From positions 1 through 50,451 of the forward strand of contig JAGLOY010000009.1 of the NCBI GenBank assembly GCA_023138735.1: DNA of 50,451 nt. The letters are read 5' to 3'. A program made the translations under genes and the position numbers. Shown one piece after another: positions 1 to 8,297 of the stretch (position 1 is the first letter of the stretch; each line of letters opens with the position of its first letter). The notes under the pieces were generated by a model. That model worked only from the letters and a program-made list of their open reading frames with translations. It searched no databases and was not told where the DNA came from. Source of the stretch: Candidatus Aegiribacteria sp. (GTDB taxonomy: Bacteria > Fermentibacterota > Fermentibacteria > Fermentibacterales > JCC-6).

Positions 1-26
1 AATGTTTAGATGTTAGGCCCGACCCC
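1..26. repeat. Arm of a dispersed inverted-repeat element (copy at window edge)
   Basis: The first 26 bases match the right arm of the element at 36924-37039 at 25 of 26 positions by eye (shared core AATGTTTAGATGTTAGG, then a C/G-rich end). It lies 8 bases beyond the stop codon of the minus-strand lipoprotein gene, with the GC-rich end facing the gene, the same arrangement as at 37014-37039. The rest of the element, if present, lies outside the window. Confidence 0.7.
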
Positions 27-34
27 GCTCCGAC

Positions 35-1048
35 TTATCTTTCTACTGCAAGTATCCCCTGCGGGCCATCTCCAGCAGAAAGAGAATCGAGCATCACCTT
101 TGATGTCCAGTCAGCGATGTAGACCAGATCTACTACCTGGTCGGTTATGTACATTGAATCACCGATACATGCAAGACCACATGTGCTCGAAGCGCCCGTA
201 TCCCATGTATCAGTTAGAACACCAGCTTCATTGTAGAAATAGACGCTGCCCGATGACCAGCCGTCCCCTGCGGCAAAACCTGAACCTGCCTCTACCGGGT
301 ATCCTGGCGACCCACCGGTATTGATCTGAGTGAGTATCTCCATGCTGATCGGGTTTACGATTGATATAAGTCCATCACCTATATAGCTATAAGTCATTGC
401 ATGAACCATACCGGTTTCGCTGAAATATCTCATGGAGCATACGTTATCAGGTGTAGCAATGGAATCGAGTACATCGCCGGTGGATGCATCGAGTACGGTT
501 ATTCCACCGGTTACGGAAGGATCTGGATATGACATTCCATGTCCCACAAAAACCCGGCTTCCGGTGGATGTTATTGAGGTGGGATTAGCTTTTACATCGA
601 TTGTGGTCACTGAACCGCCTGAAGAGAGGTCAACCTTCGCAACCTGGCTTGTTAAAAGCAGTGTAACCCACAGATGATTGCCATCCCATGACATCTGGTA
701 GGGATTGCTGCCTGTGGGAAGGTCGATATGGAACAGCTCTCCACCGGTTGAATTCACGTCAAATACCTGAACACTGCTTGAAGTTGAATTCAGTACTGCT
801 ATTCTCCCCTCTTCGTGGGAGATAATATCGTTGGGTATATCACCTGTAGTGTAAGCACCCGTAACCAGCGAATCGCTCTCGGGGAAGTAGAGATCAACTG
901 TATAAGCATTTCCGTTGAACCAGGCGATCACCAGGCCACCGGGAGTGGGCCCTGGATCGGGCTCAACAGGTGAGTTGCACGATGCCGCAACAAGGCTTAT
1001 CAGTAATGTACAGATCAGAGTTATGAGTCCGGGACGGTATCTTTTCAT
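35..1048 (-). CDS. YncE/BtuG-like beta-propeller surface lipoprotein, probable cobalamin-binding
   Basis: This 337-residue protein starts at the ATG at 1046-1048, which has an AAGGAAAA-type ribosome site; a longer frame to 1084 would add a charged, non-signal-like tail and overlap btuB. Residues 1-23 form a lipoprotein signal with Cys24 as the lipidated residue, followed by a Pro/Gly-rich linker (about 25-38). The remainder consists of repeated short strands with recurring V/I-x-V-x-D-x-x-T/S-G patterns, as in YncE-type seven-bladed propellers. It sits 10 bases after btuB under the same cobalamin riboswitch. In Bacteroides the surface lipoprotein BtuG has this fold and hands vitamin B12 to BtuB (established); assignment here is inference from fold, lipid anchor and context. 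A generic YncE-like protein is the alternative. Confidence 0.75.
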   Translation of the reverse strand: MKRYRPGLITLICTLLISLVAASCNSPVEPDPGPTPGGLVIAWFNGNAYTVDLYFPESDSLVTGAYTTGDIPNDIISHEEGRIAVLNSTSSSVQVFDVNSTGGELFHIDLPTGSNPYQMSWDGNHLWVTLLLTSQVAKVDLSSGGSVTTIDVKANPTSITSTGSRVFVGHGMSYPDPSVTGGITVLDASTGDVLDSIATPDNVCSMRYFSETGMVHAMTYSYIGDGLISIVNPISMEILTQINTGGSPGYPVEAGSGFAAGDGWSSGSVYFYNEAGVLTDTWDTGASSTCGLACIGDSMYITDQVVDLVYIADWTSKVMLDSLSAGDGPQGILAVER

Positions 1049-1058
1049 TTTTTTCCTT

Positions 1059-3044
1059 TCAGTTTCCGTTCCATTTGATTCCAAAGTACAAAGTTCTCGG
1101 TTTTCCGGAGTATCCGCTTGTTTCCTGATACTCTTCGTTTAAGAGGTTTTCAATAGAGGTGTTGACAGAAAAATCACCCATGAATTCAGGGTGCAGATCA
1201 ACACCCGCCGTGATAATGGTGTAGGCAGGCATCCATGATGTTTCGCTGTAGTTCTTGAACCTTATGCCCATTCCGCTTGCTGACACTGACCAGTGAGCCC
1301 AGCGGGGAAATTCCAGTCCTGCCTGAAGACCGAATGTGTAATCGGGTGTATATGGCAGGATTCTGCCGTAGTTAACCGATTCGATGAAGTTGTCGGTAAC
1401 GTCCAGAAGAGTGAGCGTGCCTGTTATTTCGATGGGATTATCCGAAAACCACACTTCCGTTTCCAGACCTTTTCTAAGAACCCTTGCGATGTTCACGGGA
1501 GACCATTTTCCGCCCTCTCCCGGCTCCCATCTGATAAGATCATCGGTTTCCGCGATAAAACCTGTTGCGGAGAGTGCAAACCACTCAAAGGTATTGAATG
1601 ATATTCCACCCTCGAATTCCAGTGACGTTTCCGGCAGAAGGTCCGGGTTTCCACGTGCGAAAATATCCTCCGGCCAGTAAAGATCGTTCAGTGATGGGCG
1701 CCTGAAACCTGTCGATGCTGAAGCATGCAGTAGCAGAAGCGAATCCAGCACTGGCAGCCCCATTGAAAGTACAGCTCCGTGCATTGTTCCCGCAGATGAG
1801 ACCGTGTTAAGAGATGCCGAAGCGGAAATAGAAAGGCCATCACCGTATCCCGCAGTCAGTGCGGTTTCCCCTGTCAGCCTGTCCCTGGCGCCTATCGAAG
1901 TACTCGATACTCTGTCGAGAGAGGTATTTGCGGATAACCCGAGATGAAACGGCAACAAGGGTAGATTGTACTCAAGGGTCAGGTCCCCGCCTAATTCATT
2001 ATGTGTATCATCCACCATGGAAGGTACGGTGCTTGCATACTCATGCCTTCCAGTTCTCATACCGAGCGAAAGCCTCAGTCCGCCAGGGCTCCATCTTCCC
2101 CAGGCGTCAAGGCTGTACCTCTTTCTTACGCCATCGGTGGGAAGAGTCCAGTCAGGGCTTTCCGTTTCTCCTGAGGAGACAGCTGCAAGGAGACCGTAAG
2201 TGAAAGGGTAAGCATTTCCATGGATGAGAATCGCTCCGTCGTGGGCTGTGGATCCGGATATACCGGCAAGCTTCCTGATACTGAGTGCGATCCTGCTGAT
2301 TCCTGCTGTAAATCCGCCAGAAAGTGAGATGGATTTATCATCACCTGCGCTCAGCGATGCCCTGGCAGGCAAACCGGAGGATTCCGGAATGAAATTCAGT
2401 GTGCCGGCCATACCGCCTTTAAGAAACCCGGATCCCCCTCCTCTTGATACTTCCAACCCGCCGAACAGCACTGGATCCAATGTCATCCCCGGAAGGCCGT
2501 CCATTGAACTGCTTATATCGTGCCCGTCGACGTAGTACTCGGAATGCGCCGCATCGCTTCCTCTGACTGCGATAGAGATAACCGGCATAGCGCCTCCGTA
2601 TTCGCGGACATAGATACCGCCACTTCTGCTGCTGAGGCTCCTCAGTCCCGATCTGCCCAGGGATTCCATGTCATCCCGGTCAAGGACCGTTGTTGCTGGA
2701 AATCTGTCTCTGAATCCACCGCGCGAGGCTGTTACAGATATCACCATCCCGGATGGAACTGGTACGGCGGTAAGAAAGATATCACCCGAGGGTGGTATCG
2801 CTCCCTCCCATGTCTCGTATCCGAGTGCCCTGACTTCCACGGAATCAGTTCCATCGGGCAGGGATACTTCGCCCCGGGAGTCTGAAATACCGATGAGTGT
2901 ATTGTCTGTGCAGATGGAGGCTCCAGTGACTGGACGACCGGATGTATCGGTTATGAAAAGATCTGCCTGTGATACGGAGATCAGGAGCAAAAGCAGCTGT
3001 AAAATGAAAAAACCTCCTGCAGTTTGCACTAACCGCGGAGGCAT
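1059..3044 (-). CDS. btuB: TonB-dependent cobalamin receptor, BtuB-like
   Basis: A 661-residue outer-membrane receptor for uptake of cobalamin or a related corrinoid. The sequence shows a hydrophobic signal (residues 12-26), a carboxypeptidase-regulatory-like domain (about 28-93), a TonB-box-like stretch GMVISVTASRGG (99-110), a plug (about 110-220; note FPATTVLDRDDM, as in BtuB) and a beta-barrel ending in YFGIKWNGN. The motif GNPDLLPETSLEFEGGI is typical of receptor barrels. E. coli BtuB is shorter (about 614 residues) and lacks the N-terminal regulatory-like domain. A cobalamin riboswitch directly precedes it, which fixes the likely substrate. The ATG at 3042-3044 gives a good signal peptide but a poor ribosome site; a perfect AGGAGG lies at 3013-3018, inside the frame, followed after 7 bases by ATT (3003-3005). 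The start is therefore uncertain. Confidence 0.92.
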   Translation of the reverse strand: MPPRLVQTAGGFFILQLLLLLISVSQADLFITDTSGRPVTGASICTDNTLIGISDSRGEVSLPDGTDSVEVRALGYETWEGAIPPSGDIFLTAVPVPSGMVISVTASRGGFRDRFPATTVLDRDDMESLGRSGLRSLSSRSGGIYVREYGGAMPVISIAVRGSDAAHSEYYVDGHDISSSMDGLPGMTLDPVLFGGLEVSRGGGSGFLKGGMAGTLNFIPESSGLPARASLSAGDDKSISLSGGFTAGISRIALSIRKLAGISGSTAHDGAILIHGNAYPFTYGLLAAVSSGETESPDWTLPTDGVRKRYSLDAWGRWSPGGLRLSLGMRTGRHEYASTVPSMVDDTHNELGGDLTLEYNLPLLPFHLGLSANTSLDRVSSTSIGARDRLTGETALTAGYGDGLSISASASLNTVSSAGTMHGAVLSMGLPVLDSLLLLHASASTGFRRPSLNDLYWPEDIFARGNPDLLPETSLEFEGGISFNTFEWFALSATGFIAETDDLIRWEPGEGGKWSPVNIARVLRKGLETEVWFSDNPIEITGTLTLLDVTDNFIESVNYGRILPYTPDYTFGLQAGLEFPRWAHWSVSASGMGIRFKNYSETSWMPAYTIITAGVDLHPEFMGDFSVNTSIENLLNEEYQETSGYSGKPRTLYFGIKWNGN

Positions 3045-3085
3045 GGCCGAAACTGATCCCTTATGCGGGAACCCTGTTTCAGGCC
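3045..3085 (-). promoter_or_regulatory. Expression-platform hairpin of the cobalamin riboswitch
   Basis: On the minus strand, GGCC-T-GAAAC (3085-3076) can pair with GTTTC-GGCC (3053-3045), with an inner TCCC/GGGA stem around a GCATAA loop. The hairpin ends on the base before the btuB ATG. Its outer GGCC (3085-3082) is also the 3' strand of the aptamer closing stem, so the two folds compete. There is no U-run, so this looks like translational control, not a terminator. The pairing is seen in the sequence; the switching mechanism is inferred. Confidence 0.6.
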
Positions 3086-3223
3086 GCGGTGCAATATCCT
3101 GACTTCCGGATCATCCCTTTCCCCGCCTTCCCACCTTGCGGCAGTGGCATCAATGGGGTTTGGTACCCGGTTACAGTGGCGCTACCGTGGCGGATTTACA
3201 CCGCCTTCCTGCACCCCGCGACC
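3082..3223 (-). promoter_or_regulatory. Cobalamin (B12) riboswitch aptamer
   Basis: Read on the minus strand, this segment carries the family's conserved pieces in order: GGTGTAAATCCGCCACGG, then GCCACTGTAACCGGG, GATGCCACTG, GGGAAGGC, GATGATCCGGAAGTCAGGAT (the last part with the B12 box near 3089-3103). The closing stem pairs GGTCGCGG (3223-3216) with CCGCGGCC (3089-3082), one G-U pair allowed. It lies between a candidate promoter and the btuB start, the usual place for B12 control of receptor synthesis: ligand binding is expected to reduce expression. Confidence 0.95.
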
Positions 3224-3238
3224 AGCATTTCAAACGGA

Positions 3239-3267
3239 TATATAATGATCAGAGCATGAAAGAGCAA
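3239..3267 (-). promoter_or_regulatory. Candidate sigma70-type promoter for the riboswitch-btuB operon
   Basis: On the minus strand TTGCTC (3267-3262) and TATATA (3244-3239) are separated by exactly 17 bases. The predicted start of transcription falls near 3232, just ahead of the riboswitch closing stem at 3223. Placement supports it; the -35 match is only partial. Confidence 0.5.
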
Positions 3268-3280
3268 TGGAATCGCCCGC

Positions 3281-4045
3281 TCAGAAATCGAAGATGATAC
3301 TGCAGCAGGTCGTCTCTCCCTCAGCCTTCGCAAGCTCGGATATGTCCAGGGAAACTACATTGATACCGCAATCAATGAGTTTCCTACGGGTTTTAGGATA
3401 TTCAGTCGAATAGACTGTTCCGTTATCGAGAAAAAGAGCGTTTGCTCCGTAAGGTTCAGAAGGATCGACAGTTATGAAAATATCGATATCCGCGAAGCGT
3501 TCGGGACTGACCCAGGAAGGATTTAGAAGAAGTGTTTTCTCAGCTACAAGGGACACCGCCGATTTAAGGTGAAGGCAGCCCTGCACCGGTATGCTTATCA
3601 CTTCGTAACCGAATGGTTTGAGTATTTCCCGCAGCTGGGAGATTCCAACAGCACTGCTTCTGCACGATTTCCCGACGTACAAGGTCCTGCCGATCTGAAG
3701 AACATCTCCTCCATCGAGGGTTCCTGTGGGTTTGATATACTTCAGATCCCTGTATATGTGCAGGGCTTCGGCGACAGCTTGTGTTTCAGCCCTCCGAGAA
3801 GATGCTCCTGGATTGGTAATGACAGCAATCTCATCCAGAACGACCGCCGTATCTTCAATAAATACTGAATCAGGAAGATCATCTGCTTTCATCATATGTA
3901 TTTTGTATCCTAGTTTCCGGACAGTATCAGCGTAGTTTGTGTGCTGCTCCACAGCCAGATCGTGATCAATAGGTATCCTGGTGATATTGGTAATTTCACA
4001 ATCGCTGATATTGGAGCTGACTTCCTTCATCAGAGCAATTTTCAT
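3281..4045 (-). CDS. Dimethylargininase / arginine-deiminase-fold amidinotransferase-superfamily enzyme
   Basis: A 254-residue member of the DDAH family, which hydrolyses N-omega-methylated arginine to citrulline and a methylamine. Visible motifs are PDSVFIEDTAVV (58-69; Glu64 as acidic substrate ligand), GTLDGGDVL (108-116), GCLHLKSAVS (156-165; catalytic His159) and the C-terminal ETTCCSIIF (244-252; catalytic Cys is the first of the pair, Cys247, as in human DDAH1). Length is normal for the family. It lies 30 bases after the FAD-dependent protein gene in the same direction and only 14 bases before the btuB promoter. The true substrate in bacteria may instead be another guanidino compound; related bacterial proteins are often annotated only as arginine deiminase-related. 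Confidence 0.85.
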   Translation of the reverse strand: MKIALMKEVSSNISDCEITNITRIPIDHDLAVEQHTNYADTVRKLGYKIHMMKADDLPDSVFIEDTAVVLDEIAVITNPGASSRRAETQAVAEALHIYRDLKYIKPTGTLDGGDVLQIGRTLYVGKSCRSSAVGISQLREILKPFGYEVISIPVQGCLHLKSAVSLVAEKTLLLNPSWVSPERFADIDIFITVDPSEPYGANALFLDNGTVYSTEYPKTRRKLIDCGINVVSLDISELAKAEGETTCCSIIFDF

Positions 4046-4075
4046 AATAACCCGACTTTCATAAATCTATCCATA

Positions 4076-5380
4076 TTACTTCCAGAAATCCTTCGAAAAA
4101 GTACGCCCCGAGGAAATGGCCAGAGCCTCACCGATAGAGTGATCCATATTGTTGTACCAGAATGAACCGCACCTGCCGGTAAGCTCTAGGCCATTCGGCA
4201 GTACAAGATCGGATAACCTCTTTCTGTAGTCGAGGTCGTACAATGGGTAGGTCTGAGAGACTATCCGCCAGTCCATAAAGATGATATCTGAGGATCGGAG
4301 GGCATCCACGCTTTCCAGCTGTTGGATCAATCTGTCTTTCAGAATATCGGGATTATCCCTATGCTCCGGATTGTTAAGTGTTATTTCAACTATCAGACTG
4401 TCCGCTTTGGCAGGAACCGTGTCTGATCTGAAATTGCGCGGCACGGTCAGCCTGCTGAAGAGCATGTCCTCCTGCCCGAAGTAACACCACTGATAATGGT
4501 TATTCTGCTGCTTTGAGAGTGCTATATTGCATAAAAGGGTATCCATGAATTTAAAACCGGCATCCGGAAAGAGAATTGATACAGGAGCAGACCAGTACAC
4601 ATGATCGGCAGGAATTATACCCATATCAGCAGTTTTCACCCCCGAAACCTTCCCGCTTTCGGTTTCGAGACCAAGAGCCCTGCAACCGTAAATTATTCTG
4701 CCGCCGCTATTCTGAATCCTTTGTGCCTGTTTCTTGCAGAAGGTCTGGATTCCGCCGTATGAGGGGTAATAGAACGTTGTTGATACGGTCTTTGGGATGA
4801 GAACACTCTTGAGAAGTGAAAAGAGGTCATCTGCCTTCACATTCTTATCTATTACAGCTCTATTGACTCCAGCTTCAGCCCAGTCAATATGGAGTGTATC
4901 AGCACTGCATCCTGTGAACTTTTCCGTATATCCCCGGAAAAAGTAGTTGTATATATTCATGCCGTACTTCGATATAACATAATCTGCAAATGTGGGATGC
5001 TCCACTTCAGACTTACTGCGGAAGAGGTCGAGAAAACTCCTGAACAGAACCGGCAAGGGAAGCCCTGCTACCGATTTCATTGTAAGGGGCCAGCTGCGGT
5101 ATTTCCCCGCCATGTAAACATTACTTGACCTGTTTATGGTCACATGATCATCACCGAGTATCTCCAGCAGATAGTTATTGACGTCAGTATCGGATGTGTG
5201 GAAACGGTGGGGACCTATATCGAAGAGGAATCCATCGCGTTCAAAGGTTCTTGCAAGCCCCCCGGGAGAATCCTCTTTCTCGAGTACGGTGACGGATATA
5301 TCTTTCCCGGAAGATGTCAGTCTTTCGGCCAGAGTCAGGCCGGAAACACCTGCTCCAACTATTACAATCTTTCTGCTCAC
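4076..5380 (-). CDS. FAD-dependent amine-oxidase / UDP-galactopyranose-mutase-like oxidoreductase
   Basis: A 434-residue soluble flavoprotein. The N-terminus has the dinucleotide fold signature VIVGAGVSGLTLAERL (6-21), an acidic residue ending the second strand (LEKEDSPGGLART, 33-45) and GFLFDIGPHRFHTS (50-63), a pattern shared by protoporphyrinogen-oxidase-like proteins and UDP-galactopyranose mutase relatives. The C-terminus has GLELTGRCGSFWYNNMDHSIGEAL, the second FAD-contacting segment. No signal peptide or membrane segment is seen. It follows the flippase-like gene by 25 bases, so the pair may act on a lipid-linked or surface sugar; that is inference. Substrate cannot be set from sequence: a nucleotide-sugar mutase, amine oxidase or desaturase role are all possible. 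Confidence 0.75.
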   Translation of the reverse strand: MSRKIVIVGAGVSGLTLAERLTSSGKDISVTVLEKEDSPGGLARTFERDGFLFDIGPHRFHTSDTDVNNYLLEILGDDHVTINRSSNVYMAGKYRSWPLTMKSVAGLPLPVLFRSFLDLFRSKSEVEHPTFADYVISKYGMNIYNYFFRGYTEKFTGCSADTLHIDWAEAGVNRAVIDKNVKADDLFSLLKSVLIPKTVSTTFYYPSYGGIQTFCKKQAQRIQNSGGRIIYGCRALGLETESGKVSGVKTADMGIIPADHVYWSAPVSILFPDAGFKFMDTLLCNIALSKQQNNHYQWCYFGQEDMLFSRLTVPRNFRSDTVPAKADSLIVEITLNNPEHRDNPDILKDRLIQQLESVDALRSSDIIFMDWRIVSQTYPLYDLDYRKRLSDLVLPNGLELTGRCGSFWYNNMDHSIGEALAISSGRTFSKDFWK

Positions 5381-5405
5381 GATGAAGTTCCTAACGGTGA
5401 TTCAG

Positions 5406-6410
5406 TTAACATTGCTCAGACATTTTCAGTTTCGAATCGAACCACAACAGTGGAATTGCCAATATCATCATAAGGACTGCCATGAGCGTCCAGAGTATAT
5501 GAACGCTGAAACCCAGTTCAACGATGTTCATATTCGAAATGGCGAGACCCTCGATTCCGACCATGGCGAACCCGGCTGTCCAACCGGCTTCAACTGTTCC
5601 TATACTCAGCAGACCGTTGATCGGAAGGGCCATTATGATGTTGGTAACTCCGCTTGCCAGGAAGACTTTCCACCCGGGTACTCCAGTTACTCCGAGGGCT
5701 TCCAGGAGAAAACAGAACATCGTCAGCTTGGTGATCCAGACCAGTATTGAAACAAGAAATGCTGAAGCAAGTTTTCCCTTTCTGTTCCTTACCGAAGAAG
5801 CTTCAAGCAGGTCATCGAACCATCGCGGTTTATCAAGATGGAGAATCCTTCTAAGAATCCACAGAAGCGGTTTGTGTACTATTCTGAGAATCGAGGACAT
5901 GAAGACGATACCGAGAAATCCGAAGAGCAGCAGTAGCGGAGCAATCAGAGCCATTTCTCCCGCGCCGGCCGCGACTGCAGAGCCAATAACAATTCCCATA
6001 GCCATAATATCAAGGAGTTTCGCCAGAAACATTTTCGCGGTACCGTACCCCACAGGAACCTCTCCAAAATGCCTGAAAAGGCCTACAAAGGCAACGTCAG
6101 AGAGTCTGAAAGGCAGAAGATGCCCCAATCCTACGTGTATTGCTGTTACAGCCATTGAAAGGGTAAAGCGGGGTTTCCTTCCGAAGCTGAGAAGGATCCA
6201 TCTTAGTGCCCTGAGTATCTGGCTTGAAAGAAATAGCAGGAAAGCTCCAAGTAGCAAAAGCTTGTCAGTTGATGCAACCCTGTCAAAAATGTTACCTATT
6301 GCGCTGCTGATACCGTCGCTGCCAACTGAGTATCTCAATAGCAGCCATGCCAGTACAAGCCCAATTACCGTTCCGAAAACCGCACTCGTCGTCTTTTTAC
6401 TATATTTCAA
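5406..6410 (-). CDS. Lysylphosphatidylglycerol-synthase-TM / UPF0104-type membrane protein (flippase-like)
   Basis: A 334-residue polytopic membrane protein with about eight hydrophobic segments and short basic loops. The segment SSQILRALRWILLS (62-75) and the later GVTNIIMALPINGLLSIGTVEAGW are typical of the family that includes the flippase part of MprF and many glycolipid-linked bacterial proteins. It lacks any catalytic synthase domain, so only the transport-like module is present. It is the first gene of a minus-strand run with the FAD-dependent protein and diverges from the ABC transporter genes with 54 bases between starts. Specific substrate is unknown. Confidence 0.8.
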   Translation of the reverse strand: MKYSKKTTSAVFGTVIGLVLAWLLLRYSVGSDGISSAIGNIFDRVASTDKLLLLGAFLLFLSSQILRALRWILLSFGRKPRFTLSMAVTAIHVGLGHLLPFRLSDVAFVGLFRHFGEVPVGYGTAKMFLAKLLDIMAMGIVIGSAVAAGAGEMALIAPLLLLFGFLGIVFMSSILRIVHKPLLWILRRILHLDKPRWFDDLLEASSVRNRKGKLASAFLVSILVWITKLTMFCFLLEALGVTGVPGWKVFLASGVTNIIMALPINGLLSIGTVEAGWTAGFAMVGIEGLAISNMNIVELGFSVHILWTLMAVLMMILAIPLLWFDSKLKMSEQC

Positions 6411-6464
6411 TTTGTCCTGTTCTATTAAATCAAGTTAGCAGATATATACTAAAGGATTGCATTC

Positions 6465-7391
6465 TTGAAAAAAGATGATCTTATAAGAGTCCAGAACGTC
6501 TCAAAATCCTTCAGGAAGGTGCTGGCGCTTTCGGATTTCAGCCTTTCGGTATCTTCCGGTGCTATTTTCTCACTGCTTGGACCCAATGGAGCGGGAAAAA
6601 CGACCCTCATGAAGATCCTTCTGGGTCTTGTGGGATCTGATTCAGGCTCAGTAACTATTTTTGATCTTCCCGTCTCTTCTCCCCTCTCGCGAAGAAGTGT
6701 CAGATACCTGCCCGAGAACGTTACATTTCCATCCTGGGCTACTCCTGCAATTCTCTTTCGACAGCTGGAACGCATCAGGCACGAATCGTCCGCAGAGGAG
6801 TTCCGACTCCGCTGCACCGAACTTGAATGCATGGATCTTATGAAGAGACCTGTTGGTAAAATGTCCAGGGGGCAGAGGCAGCGGGTGGCTCTTTCGCTTG
6901 TTACAGCCGGAAAACCTGAGCTTGTACTCCTCGATGAGCCCTCTTCCGGGCTGGACCCGGGCGGTAGAATACTCGTTCGGAACCTGATACGGAATCTGGC
7001 TTCCGAGGGGGCTACAGTTTTAATAAATTCTCACCTTCTCGGAGAAGTGGAGAGGGTCTGTGATACTGCCACCTTCATCAGCAGGGGAAGACTCATCGCG
7101 GAAGGGGAACTGGATTCCCTCTCCAGAAAGACAGGTCTCGCCTACATCGAGACAGATAACGCCGGGAGAATGATACTATACCTTGAAGCAATGGGTTATT
7201 CCTGCCGCACAGAATCGAAAGGCATTGTTGCAGAACTCGAAGATGCCTCTGCATTCCCTCATTTAACTCGTTCAGTACTTGATACCGGGATTCGATTCAC
7301 CGGCATTAATCAGATGAGGGAAAGTCTGGAGGATGTATTCCTGAGGATCATGGACAAAGATGCGGAACGGGGGACCGATATTGTTTCTTAA
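6465..7391 (+). CDS. ABC transporter ATP-binding protein (ABC-2 type exporter)
   Basis: A 308-residue ATPase with Walker A GPNGAGKTT (about 39-47), a divergent signature motif MSRGQRQRVAL in place of LSGGQ, Walker B LVLLDEPSSGLDP and a switch His in NSHLLGE. About 80 residues after the ATPase core end in the ESLEDVFLRIM pattern usual for exporters paired with ABC-2 permeases. The start is a TTG at 6465 with AAAGGA 8 bases upstream; no in-frame ATG fits better. It is translated ahead of, and overlaps, the permease gene. Substrate unknown. Confidence 0.92.
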   Translation: MKKDDLIRVQNVSKSFRKVLALSDFSLSVSSGAIFSLLGPNGAGKTTLMKILLGLVGSDSGSVTIFDLPVSSPLSRRSVRYLPENVTFPSWATPAILFRQLERIRHESSAEEFRLRCTELECMDLMKRPVGKMSRGQRQRVALSLVTAGKPELVLLDEPSSGLDPGGRILVRNLIRNLASEGATVLINSHLLGEVERVCDTATFISRGRLIAEGELDSLSRKTGLAYIETDNAGRMILYLEAMGYSCRTESKGIVAELEDASAFPHLTRSVLDTGIRFTGINQMRESLEDVFLRIMDKDAERGTDIVS

Positions 7392-8229
7392 CAGCATAGA
7401 GCAGCTTCTCAGAAGGAAGATCGTACTGACCGCCGTAATTGCAACAGTTGCGTTCCTTGGATTGTACTGGTGGGGAGTCTCGGCAGCTTCCTCGGCAGAT
7501 CTGAGCATGGGACATGCAGATGCTGACATGGCAGTTGCCATGCTGGGACCAGAAGACGCTGCCCTCGCTGCTATATTAACTGCCGGTCCACTTGCCGCAA
7601 CGCTTGTGACCGCCCTTATCATAGTTATTGGCTCAACTATGCTGCCCGAGGAGATCGGGCAGGGAAGAATGCCCTTCTGGCTTTCGCTTCCCCAGACAAG
7701 GCTTAAGGTATACCTCTCTATAGGCCTTGCCCCCCTGGCTGTATCCTACGCCCTTTCATTGATATTATTCGGCGGGATATTCGCAATAACTTCGATATAC
7801 TTTCCATTCACCGCAAGGAACATACCATTTGTTTTAGTCTCTATGCTTGCATGGCTGACCGTTATGTGGGCTGCGGTGATGCTGCTCTCTCTTGTTGTCA
7901 AGAAGATCGCTTCAATGCTGATTGTATTTTTTCTTGCGTCGGTTGCTTCCCTTTTCGGAGGGCTGTACGAGATAATGCAGTTGTTCCCCGGAGATGCGCC
8001 CAAAGCTCTGGAAACGATAACACACACCATCATTTACGTCTTTCCCGCCGACAGAGGCTACAGAGGTGTGATATATGGCCTTATTCCGGCAGATGCCGTT
8101 ATCACGGAGAATCTTGCCTTTTTTGGTGTAACCGCCAGCGTTCCCTCCATCCATCTAGTATATGCGTTTATCTGGAGTCTTGTTCTTCTCTCGATAGGGT
8201 ACTGGAGATTCAGAAGAATGGATTTTTAG
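7360..8229 (+). CDS. ABC-2 family permease
   Basis: A polytopic protein of up to 289 residues with six hydrophobic segments, partner of the preceding ATPase. The layout is typical of NosY-like/ABC-2 permeases: one early segment (around residues 19-37), then a loop, then paired segments from about residue 75 onward. The frame opens at ATG 7360, overlapping the ATPase by 32 bases, but a TTG at 7381 preceded by GGGGGA gives a tighter overlap (11 bases) and a start MFLNSIEQLL that fits ABC-2 permeases better. Substrate unknown. Confidence 0.88.
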   Translation: MRNGGPILFLNSIEQLLRRKIVLTAVIATVAFLGLYWWGVSAASSADLSMGHADADMAVAMLGPEDAALAAILTAGPLAATLVTALIIVIGSTMLPEEIGQGRMPFWLSLPQTRLKVYLSIGLAPLAVSYALSLILFGGIFAITSIYFPFTARNIPFVLVSMLAWLTVMWAAVMLLSLVVKKIASMLIVFFLASVASLFGGLYEIMQLFPGDAPKALETITHTIIYVFPADRGYRGVIYGLIPADAVITENLAFFGVTASVPSIHLVYAFIWSLVLLSIGYWRFRRMDF

Positions 8230-8297
8230 TCCGCTTTCCAGCAGTTGACCGGAATGTTCAGAATTGGTTATTCTAATCCTAGAGGTGGGGCAATTGT

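Noticed and set aside
5524..6438. A 304-codon open frame on the plus strand
   Set aside because: It is the shadow of the flippase-like gene on the other strand: composition is Ser/Pro/Arg-rich, there is no ribosome site, and the minus-strand frame has clear membrane segments.
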